Below, piece after piece: positions 45,670 through 56,200 of a DNA stretch of 64,000 bases. Below the pieces are notes generated by a model. It was not told the DNA's origin, did no database searches, and saw nothing but the letters and a program-made list of their open reading frames with translations. Each line of letters starts with the position of its first letter. Position 1 is the first letter of the stretch. The DNA is from Macrostomum hystrix. Lineage: Eukaryota > Platyhelminthes > Macrostomidae. The position numbers and the translations under genes were made by a program. Location: the NCBI GenBank assembly GCA_950097015.1, contig CATNEN010000039.1, positions 10,138,001 to 10,202,000 of the forward strand, read 5' to 3'.

Positions 45670-46734
45670 TCTAAACTGGCTGCGAACTAGAGCTGCAAAA
45701 AACGTACAAAGTACAAATACAAAAGATATTAGACTTCATATAGTTACATAATTACTTGCACTTTAAAAGATTAGAGGGTGACATAATAATGTCAGCCAAA
45801 AAGTAAAAAAGAACTCATTAAATAAATACATAATATACTAAGGTCTCACTACAACTGCCATTTTATTATTCTGAAAATAAATAAATAAATAAATATACAC
45901 TAAATTAAGTTATATGTATTCAAACAACTAATGTGACTAACCTAGAAAAAACTTTGGTTAATTGCTTTGTTTTGTAATTACAAGGTTGGACAAAATCTAA
46001 ACTTGGTCTCTGAAAAAAACTAGGATCCCAACACTGACCAATAGAAATTTGATTCCAAATTCTAAAAATAAGGATCTTGATTCTATGCAACTGATCCTTA
46101 AACTAGAATCCAAATTGGGAAAAACTAAACTTTAGGAATCAGGATATGTTCAACATTGATTTTCCAAAGTAAATATGTGTGTTAGATAAAAAAACTCATA
46201 TTAAATGTATAAGTTCAAGTATTTTACCAATGTATTATAAAACATGATAAGAATAACTAGCCATGTAGGCCTAATATATATACATATATATATAAACTAC
46301 GTAATATATCACGTTCAATGATTGCTTGACAGCTATTGTATTGCATGACATTTTCATTCATTTTCCAATAATCTTAAATATCAAAATGACTTATAAAAAG
46401 TTGATCAGCCAGGTTCCAAATCTTTAGGAGCTTTCTAAAGACCAATAGTATTTTTATTTTGCTAATTAAATTGTGGAAATTTCTCCAAGCAGAAAATAAA
46501 CTGAAACAAGTTCTTACTAAACAAGGATTATTAAATAAACAAATTCAATAGATTCTTTATATTTAGACAGAACATTTGCAGTTTAGTCAAATAAATTAGG
46601 GCTTAATTTCATCCTAATTGCCCATTCCATTACAAATTAATGCTAGGCCTATAGAAAATGATCTAGCATAAATGGCCATAGTACTATTGATAAAAAATAT
46701 TTCTGACTAAGAAATCAAAGTAAGGCTGCATTAC
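45670..46734. other. AT-rich spacer upstream of RPS25
   Basis: Promoter and 5' flanking region of RPS25, then AT-rich sequence including an (AAAT)n stretch near 45878-45895 and a TA-rich run near 46275. No gene recognised. Confidence 0.5.
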
Positions 46735-46930
46735 AGTGAGTAGCAGAACACTGAGCAGTTAGGCCCCTAATACATTTGCCCCTTGTACCACCTGAGCCCA
46801 ATTCCAGAATGAGGCCACATTAATTTGGGGCATAGCTGCAGAGACATAGAGAAGGCATGGGATCCTGTCATGCAATTTATACCATTGAGGGCTAATCTAA
46901 GAAGTGTATTTGCCAAAGAGGTCATTTAAT
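46735..46930 (+). repeat. SINE family S1, decayed copy
   Basis: Diverged versions of S1 blocks in order: ATTTGCCCCTTGTACC, AATGAGGCCACATTAATTT, GAGAAGGCATGGGATCCTGTC and CCATTGAGGGCTAAT. Confidence 0.6.
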
Positions 46931-47466
46931 GATGAGGCTTTTGCTAGTGGTCTTGTGTCAGAATTGTCAGCACCCTGACTTTCATACCATGCTGGATGCC
47001 CCTAAGCCAAACCACAAACCTTAAGTTCCCGCTAATGGCCTAGTAGACAAGGCCATAAGCAAGCCAAATCTTTATGCAAGTGACAAGGCAGCAATGTGTA
47101 TAGGCCTAATTTAGCAGATTATGAGCATGACGGCGGAAGGAGCATTGCTTATAAATTAGGTATGTAATTATTTTATTGAGAAAGCGATCATTGTCGTTGA
47201 TGGCTGTCAGTGTTAGTGTAGGCTAGCTATGATGATACCTTGAGACTGGATTACATAATAGCGTATTGTTGATACAATTCAACTCGACAGATTTATAGAA
47301 ATTGACAGCTTTGGAGGAAGTCTACTAAAGAGTATTGGATCACATGCGTTTATAGAAGTGGCAGCTGTCTTTGACCGTTTTCGGCCAAGCCGTTGGTAAC
47401 GGCAGTGACGGCTTACAACAGCTGTCAAGTTCAAGTAGTATAGATAGGTTAATCAACAACTTAAAC

Positions 47467-47969
47467 GGTAACAGGACAATTCGGTAACAGACAATTCGGT
47501 AACAGACAGTTCGGTAACACCACAGGACAGTTCGGTAACACCACAGGACAGTTCGGTAACATATCAAGGGACAGTTCGGTAACAATTTATTAACCTAGCT
47601 TGTAGAAGCCAAGGTTACCGCTTCGCGCCCTCTGATTGAGTTGATTGTGATAACCTTCCGGGCCATTGTTGGTTCGAATGCTGCGGTTGAAAACGCTAAC
47701 TTCGTCGAGCTGCCAGACATGACTGTGGATCCACGTGTTAGCGATGTAATCACAGAGTGCGCTCAGCTGCTCATTTTCTACTGCCTGTTGCAACCTAGCA
47801 TCGTTGCTAGTCCCAGCAACGATAGTAGATACATTGTTAGAACAAACCTAGATTGATTTTATTGACTTTCAATTGTTACCGAACTGTCTCCTGTATGTTA
47901 CCAAACTGTCCTTGAGTGTTACCGAACTGTCTGTTACCGAACTGTCTGTTACTGAACTGTCCTGTATTC
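47467..47969 (-). mobile_element. Mutator-like (MULE) DNA transposon remnant with iterated terminal repeats
   Basis: Both ends consist of several copies of GACAGTTCGGTAACA, direct on the left and inverted (TGTTACCGAACTGTC) on the right. The interior keeps a piece of transposase on the minus strand (47590-47793). The flanks ACTTAAAC (47459-47466) and AGTTAAAC (47970-47977) match at 7 of 8 and may be the target duplication. The centre is deleted relative to an autonomous element, so it is non-functional by itself. Confidence 0.7.
47590..47793 (-). pseudogene. MULE transposase C-terminal fragment
   Basis: The 67-residue open fragment contains WQLDEVSVFNRSIRTNNGPE followed by GYHNQLNQRA. This is the RTNN-x-x-E-x-(W/Y)-H-x-x-(L/F)-N motif found at the C-terminal end of many animal MULE transposases. 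The DDE core is missing. It is bounded by the inverted GACAGTTCGGTAACA arrays. Confidence 0.65.
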
Positions 47970-47979
47970 AGTTAAACAA

Positions 47980-49465
47980 CATCTTATTCAGATTGACAGA
48001 TAAAATTTTCCGATTTAAATAAATTTTTGTCTGTAAGACAATGTGTATACAAATTACTTTTTGATTTAAAGTTTTTGTTTTATAAAATCCACAATACTTA
48101 AAAATTACCTGACGTAAGTTTTACAAGTGCTTTTTAGTTTTTTTTGATATAACGAAAAGAGCCACAAGCATAATTTTAAATTACTTAAATGCTAGCATTA
48201 AAATTTTTCAATTTTAAAATTGATTATGAGCTCGATATTCAAATTTTTCCATTATAATCATAAGGGGCAAGTAGGCGAGGTGCAACGTCTACTACATAAA
48301 CATATAAGCAACTTATTAAATAAGTAATCTGCCTTCTGCCTTGTGAAGGAATCAAGAACAAGTCTTTACCATGAAAACTTAGATGGCCAGTAAGGCAGCA
48401 GCGAGATGTATCTAATGGCGTAGGCCTATATCCAATGGCGTTCCAGTCCCTTTGTCTGTCGTCATCTCGTCTGCCAACAGACAAGTTGACGACTTGGCCA
48501 ACTTGGCCTTGCCCTTAACTGAAATGAGAAGAAATTGCTATGATGCCAGTGTACATGCCAGAGTGTCGATGTAAGATCGGCAGACTTTAAGCGAATTTGA
48601 TCATGTCAGTGTGTGTCATGATTTTGGTTTCTTTTTGTTGCAGTCCATTTTGAGGTTTACATGAACCTGCTAGCCATAGCCCAAAGCAGACGACATTGTT
48701 TTAATTGCCCTTTTGGCAGATAAGCTCGAATGTAGTTGCTTTTGAGGACAAGTTAATTGCAGACATGATTCCAACAGACAAAAAGACTAGAAACCTGTTG
48801 TTGCATTGCAGCATGCATGCCATTGTATAATGTCTAGTACCACAGTTGGAATGTTGGCCTAGATAGAAAATATCAATCTAAAATAATGAAAAAAGGAATG
48901 AATCTTAATTAAGATGTAGGTCTATCTTTAGGCCAGACTAGGCCCTACCTATAAATTGGCATGTATACCAATTGGGCAGGCAATTTACTAGGGCCTAGTG
49001 GCACTAGGCTAGTGCATGGCCAATTTTTTGGGCATATTTTACTTGATCCAGACTATAGCTTAGGCCTACTATAATTTTTTATTTATAAATTTATAGTGCC
49101 AGTCTGTTAACTGCCATTTAGTCAAATATGTTGATGAAGTAAACTCACATAATTTTGGCCATAATCTTTTTAAGCATTGGCTATGCTCTATTTTTCAGCC
49201 TAAAAGTAAGCTAGTTTGGATTTAAGCTGTTTAGTCCACTTGTAAAATTAATAGAATAATACAAGTTGATTATTAAATTTAAGAATAAGGAAAAATGCAC
49301 AATTATTAGATTTAGGCCCCTACATTTTTTATTTTAGCACAAATACAAAGAAAATTTTTGCCTGATACAAGTACATGTTGTAATAGTATGCTCAGAATAG
49401 TGTTTCTAGTAGAGCATCCTGAAACCATATAGTTTTTGCAGTATTCAGTTTGTTCTACTTACTAA
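47980..49465. other. AT-rich spacer
   Basis: No gene or tandem array recognised between the MULE remnant and the foldback element. Confidence 0.5.
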
Positions 49466-49476
49466 TTAATTTCAAA

Positions 49477-50018
49477 GGCAGTGCTTATCCCCACGGTACC
49501 GTAGAAATATTTTTTGTCTTATTCCTACGGTACCATGGGAATAATTTCCTGCTTATCCGCTTGGTACACTGACGAGATAGCTGTCCTATCTTCAACATAT
49601 TCCGTGGGAATAATTTTTCCTGCTTATCCGCACGGCACACTGACAACCTATTTTAACTTGGCCTAGAATAAAGTAATAGACTGGATTATAGACTTAGAAG
49701 GCTTGAGCTATAAGATTAGAAAAATACACACTTCAGTTGTATTCTTTTAAATATATAAATAATAGAAATATATATTTTATATACTTAAAAAAGCCACCGT
49801 ATTAGGTAACTACTTGCGAAAAAAGCAGAAAACTTAAATTTGTTTACTTGCTTTTAAAAACTGGAAGAAAAAAGGAAAATTGCAGTCATGATAAAAAGAT
49901 AGATGATAGGACAGCTATCTCGTCAGTGTGCCATGTGGATAAGCAGGAAATTATTCCCACGGTACCATAGGAATAAGACAAAAATTATTTCTAGGGTACC
50001 GTGGGGATAAGCACTGCC
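49477..50018. mobile_element. Foldback MITE with 114-bp inverted arms and 9-bp target duplication
   Basis: The left arm 49477-49590 (GGCAGTGCTTATCCCCACGG...) is the near-perfect inverse of the right arm 49905-50018, which ends GGGGATAAGCACTGCC. The exact 9-mer AATTTCAAA flanks both sides (49468-49476 and 50019-50027). A part of the arm (GTGGGAATAATTT, CTGCTTATCCGC) is repeated at 49603-49640. The rest of the interior is AT-rich without coding sequence. Long inverted ends plus a 9-bp duplication fit Mutator-like foldback elements. It lies about 270 bases upstream of the IQGAP ATG. Confidence 0.88.
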
Positions 50019-50293
50019 AATTTCAAAAGCAAAGCAAAGCAGATCACAAAAGTTGTTAGACATTTTTGGCTGATTGTTGACTGTAGTTTTCACTTCAATT
50101 TCTTTTCTTCTTTCTATTGTAAATGTATGTAACCATCTGACTGATGTAAATGAACCGATAGTTCTATGTGATGAACGAAAGTTCAAACTCCTTTGAAAAT
50201 AGTTGAAAATTTCTACACAGTCCGTTAGTTCAACAATTCGTTTTATTTTATACTTTCCAGCAGTCTGGTCACACAACTACCGCACCGTGTAAG

Positions 50294-53200
50294 ATGGAAG
50301 CTCCCCAAAACGCATCCGCCACCATCGGCAGTCTGGCTTCTTCAGCCAATAATGCCGCCGCTGCAGCAGCTGGCGAACTATTGTCAGCTGGCCGCCTATC
50401 AGCTGAAGAGATGGATGAACGCCGACGCACCCAGCTAGCCTATCAGTACCTGTGCCGCCTAGAGGAGGCCCGGGTCTGGCTAGAGGCCTGCATTCGGGAG
50501 TCCCTACCGCCAGCTGGAGAGCAGCTTGAAGCCTGTCTGCAGAATGGCGTAGCCCTGGCTAAGCTGGCGCACGCGTTCGCGCCGCGCCTAGTGCCTCTAA
50601 AATCAATATTCGATTCCCGGCAGGAGCGTTTCCTAGCTCGCGGCTTGGATTTTCGTCACACTGATAATATCAATCATTTTCTGCGTGCCCTTCAGCACAT
50701 TGGCTTGCCTAGAAACTATTGGCCAGAGACCACAGACATTTACGATGGCAGGAATATGCCCAAGCTGGTCTATTGCCTGCACGCCCTTGGTGCATTCTTA
50801 TTTCGCAGCGGTCGAGCCGCTAGGATTGAAGACCTGTACGGCAAGGTCACATTCTCCGAGGCCGAGATTAGTGCCGTCACCAAGAGTATCAGCGCTGACC
50901 AGGTGCGCTAATCTACCAAGTTTCAGGGCTTTTCAGCTTTGGCCGAGTATTCTGGGCTACTTCCGCTTCTTTTGGATCACTTCCACCAAGTCTTCAGAGC
51001 TGCTTCCATCGAGCCTTCAGGGCCGCCTCCACCAAGTCTTCAGAGCTGCTTCCATCGAGCCTTCAGCGCCGCTTCCACCAAGTCTTCAGGGCTGCTTCCA
51101 CCAAGTCTTCAGGGCTGCTTCCATCGAGCCTTCAGGGCCGCTTCCATCGAGTCTTTAAATTAGGAAGCTTCAATAGGGTCTTCAGGGCCACTTCCATCGA
51201 GCCTTCAGGGTCACTTTCACCTAGTCTTCAGGGCTGCTTCCATCGAGCCTTCAGGGCCGCTTCCACCAAGTCTTCAGGGCTGCTTCCATCGAGTCTGGCT
51301 GAAGTCTGTCGGAAGTCTTCAGGGCCACTTCCATTGAGTATTTAGGGCCACTTCCGTCGAGTATTCAGAGCCACTTCGTCGGGTCTTCAGCGCCACTTCC
51401 GTCGAGTATTCAGATCCACTTCCATCGGGTCTTCAGGGCCCCTTCCACCTTCGCGGGAACTTATTTTGGCTATCGAGGGCCAAAGACACATTGAATTCTT
51501 TAGAACCACTAAACCAATGTTTTCATTTTCACCCAATACTAACAATTAGTAACGCACTTCTCGTCGCACTATCTCTCGCAGATGAGCAAATTTCGCAACA
51601 TTGGCGACGAGATCCTTGGCGAAGAGAATAAAGAAAATCTACCATCCGACGGCAGCGTTTCCCAGGTTGACTACAGAGCCATTGAAGAGGCCGCCCAGCG
51701 CGGCCAAGCCGACCGACTAGTGCACCTGCTAGTCAGCCAGTGCCCCAACCTGCCAGTCAGGATGGAGTGCGCTCAGCACTACTTAGCTGCGCTACAGGTG
51801 AGTAGTATCGGCAGTATGCTTTGAATAACTAACCAAATTCGGTGAAAGTTGGGCGTGATTTACATGAAAGATTTTATATTATTCAGGCATTCAAACGGCA
51901 GCACGCGCTTCACCATGGCAAGCCTCAATCGCCAAGATCGCCCGCCTCGCCGTCTGTGGCCGCTTCTAACCAGTCTCTCGATATGGCCGCGCTGACGCGC
52001 TGCGTTACCAAGGGCAATCGAAGCTGGGAGAGAGAACGCGACACCCTACAAGTGGTAGCGTCAATCAATGCCTCTCTAGTTGCCGACTGCGATGCCAACG
52101 CCGAGGCGGACAGCTTGACTGCGTCGCTTTTGTCGCGCCGATCGGCCGGCCTGCCAACTCTGCTCTGGTCTGAGGATCATCGAGGCCGCCAATTGTACAG
52201 GCGGGAGCTGCGCTCTGCCCGCACTGAGAAGGGCTCAGATTTGAGCAGAGAAGAGCTGGAGCTTCTAGTCTTCATCGTTAACAAGGTTGGTTAGGAGAGC
52301 TTAACAGAGGTCTTTCTGCTGAGTCTAAGCTTGCAGTCTGAGCTGAAATCTATCTATTTGTACTTTTAAACCCCATCAACACATCCACATAGGTCGGCGC
52401 CGTCAATGACGCCGTGGGTCTCTACTGTCACCATGGCGACGGAGCCACTAAGCGTCTTCTAGCCGCTCTTAGCGAGCCCGAGCTGAATTTTGACACCGTC
52501 TCAGTTGACTTAGTCGGTGAGTACGCTCGTCAACTTGCCGCCGAATCTTCGTCAGCATCCCCTAGCCCAGCCACCGATGGTTCCCATGCCAACGATCGCT
52601 GGCTGACGCATCGCGAAATTGCCCGCTGTCTAGTAAAGGTCAATCGGAATCGTCGGCAACAGCTGCAGCAGCAGCATCAGCTCGCTAGTAGCGAAGCTGA
52701 TCAGCGAGAAGCTCGCCAACTGCGCGCTATTCGCGAGCTGAATACCCGCCTCCGAGCCAAAGTCGCTGCTGACACAGCCGACGATAGCGCTGCCGACAGC
52801 TCCGATGTCTTCAATGACGACGCCCAAGATGCATCGATAATGCACGCCTGTCTGGCTGACGCTCTTCAAGAGTCGCTGGAGCCGGATGTTGGCGAACTTT
52901 GCCTGGCCCTGCTGCGCGACCGCGCCGTTCACCAGCTGGCGGAGCGCGACCTCTGGCTGCAGGACCTGCAGGACTGCCGCCGTGAGGCCAGCAGGCTGCT
53001 TGGCGAAGCTCGCGATCTAGTCGACTGCCTCTGGCGACTAGAGGCCACATTGGCTGCTTGCGCTGACGAACTTGACAACAAATTTGGCAACGTCAGCAGC
53101 GGCGCCGCTGGTGCCGCCGTCTCCCTGCTGGCTGACACTCGGCTCCGCTTGGGCGTGCCGGTGCTGAAGGCTCTCGCTGGCGCCTATCTCGACCGCCTGC

Positions 53201-56200
53201 TGGCACTGCGCGGCTTCAAAGCTGACGAGCTGGGCTTCTCTGGCCGTCTTGACGGGGTGAGACTGGCTGGCGAGTGTGAGGCGACTAAAGGATCAGGGGG
53301 AGAAGGTTAAGGATGACTGAAGGATCAGGGGAGAAGGTTAGGGATGACTGAAGGATCAGGGGGAGAAGGTTAAGGATGACTGAAGGATCAGGGGGAGAAG
53401 TTTAAGGATGACTGAAGGATCAGGGGGAGAAAGTTAAGCATGACTAGAGGATCAGGGGGGAGAAGGTTAAGGATGACTGAAGGATCAGGGGGAGAAGGTT
53501 AAGGATGACTGAAGGATCAGGGGGAGAAGGTTAAGGATGACTGAATGATCAGGGGGAGAAGGTTAAGGATGACTGAATGATCAGGGGGAGAAAGTTATGG
53601 ATGACTAAAGGATCAGGGGGAGAAGGTTAAGGATGACTGAAGGATCACGGGGAGAAGGTTAAGCATGACTGAAGGATCAGGGGGAGAAGGTTAAGCATGA
53701 CTGAAGGATCAGGGGGGAGAAGTTTAAGGATGACTGAAGGATCAGGGGGAGAAAGTTATGGATGACTGAAGGATCAGGGGGGAGAAGGTTAAGGATGACT
53801 GAAGGATCAGGGGGAGAAAGTTAAGCATGACTGAATGATCAGGGGGGAGAAGTTTAAGGATGACTGAAGGATCAGGGGGAGAAAGTTATGGATGACTGAA
53901 GGATCAGGGGGGAGAAGGTTAAGGATGACTGAAGGATCAGGGGGAGAAAGTTATGGATGACTGAATGATCAGGGGGAGATGGTTAATGATGTCTATAAGA
54001 TTTAGGTCAACAATTTTCGATCAGTAACAAATAAATTGTGGAAAGTAAATAATGATAAAAAATGTGGTAGACAATAGTAGTAATTAACAATTAGTAATTA
54101 AAATATTATACTATAAGCAGACAAAAATTTAATTAACTGACCGCCCACCCCAACGTCAGTCGCACCTGCTGCAGCCAAGCGTGTTGCTGGTTCGCTGGCC
54201 TGCCCGCCCGTTCTACGTCCTGCTGCCGCAGCGCCGCCTGGTTTGGTCCGACCGACCACCGGCCCTGCCGCCGGCGCCGCTTCTCACCCGCGAGGAGGCC
54301 GAAGAGGCGGTCAGACGAGAGAATGATGCCTTCAGGGAGAGCCGGATTCGCGAGACCAGCCTGCCGTTTCTAGTGGCTTTGCAGGCCGCAGTCCGCGGCT
54401 ACCTAGTTCGTCGTCGCCTTCGAGAGCGTCGCCAACTGTACGCCAGCAGCGTCCAACAGGTTGTGGCCATTCAGCGCTGGTGGCGTCGCCAGATTCATCA
54501 TCGCCAGCTGGAGCTGCGGTTGGGCCGGTACGAGCGACACCTGCCTGTCATTGTCCGACTGCAGGCTCGGGTTCGCATGCTGCTGCATAGGCGGGCCTAC
54601 CTTGCACAGGTAGATATCTATCTTGGCTTGATCTCTCGTTTATACCCAGGAAGGGGTGATTATTCGGTGTGAGCTTCTGTATTAGAGGGTGGGAGATAGA
54701 AGTCAGATTCAATTATCGGGTATTTATTTGCCTTTTCTAAAAGTAACGATTAAAATATTAAAAGGAAAGGATTATGCAAATTAAAAGTGCGCATTTTTGT
54801 ATAGGGGTGTGGCAAATACATATTCAACAGCTCCGCCTTCAGACCTTCCACCAGAACTGTTGAATATCTTGACGGTCTGAAGGGCTGGCGACTTGATTAT
54901 TGTTTCAGAAGATGCGCTACAAAAAGTTGCAGCAATAAAAATCGTCATGGCGGAATTTCCCCTTGGTTTAAAGATGGCTGTTATTGTATAATTGGTAGGG
55001 ACTTATATAATATCGGTAGCAAAGAAAATAATACTCAGGTCATATATATAAGCTAATCTTAAATATTTATATACTCTGGCATAAGCCTTAAGACAAGTTT
55101 TCGCATCCCATTTTAGCTACTGATCAGTAGTAAAAGTGTGCGCGTTTTTTCGATGCCAAAAGATATGAAAGATAATTTACACTTGTATTATCCGAAACTA
55201 AAGCTCTTGTCTATCCGGACACCCCGCTGTCAGGTCGCGCGCTACCGCGACCTAGAGCTCGGCGTAGTGCGCATCCAAGCCTGGTGGCGCGGCTGCCGAG
55301 TCAGGCGCCAGTACCAGCGCCTGTGCGACCCCAGCCGGCCAGTGACTCTGGCCAGCCTGCGGCCGTTCCTGCAGGCCGCCGAGCACAGCTGGTCAGATTA
55401 TCACCAGGAGATCGAGTTGCTGCGGGTGCGCGCAGAAATTGTCGAAGAGATTCGCCAATGCCAGAAGGTTGAACGCCAGCTGCACGAGATGGACACGAAG
55501 ATAGGCCTGCTAGTGCGCAATCGGATCACGCTCCAGGAAGTGGTGCGGCATTCGCACCGGCTGCTGGGCGACCGCTCGGCCGGAGCCGCTTCGGCAGCTT
55601 CCGGCGCCTCCGGGACTGGCGAATCTGGCAACGCTTGCGGGTGAGATGAGAAGCCTTGAATTCTTCGGTCGTGACCTTCGTGTGACCTTGATAAGAGGGC
55701 CTAAAAGAGGGCTGCATGCGATGGCAAATCATTTGGTGACACTAGACACGCAGCCAGCGAGGAGGCAATTCTGTCCATTCCGCTGACCCCTGAGCACACA
55801 CGCACACATATACCGTACGCTCACACAGGTGTGTACATCTGCCCTGACTTTCTCATCGTCAAGCATTGTACACTCTGATCACTGTTCCCTCGAGGTTGGC
55901 CCTCAAGAGCCCAAATCGCACGCCCAATCCACCAAGCCTTCTCTCCGCGGCTGCGTGAGCTCAGTCAGTGACCTTGGTGCGAGAGGCAAACGCGTTAGAC
56001 AGCTCTGTCACTCATCCCTTGACTTTTAAATTTAAGACATGCCTCTTAACTTTAAATTTATGATGGCATTCCCTTGACCTTTAAGTTTATGCCATTTTTG
56101 ACCCGATAATTTCAATATTTACCCGTGACCTAGAAATTATTTAGGGAACTATGAACTCTAAAGTTGCACCTTCAGAAATTATAAATTATACGCTCTGCTG

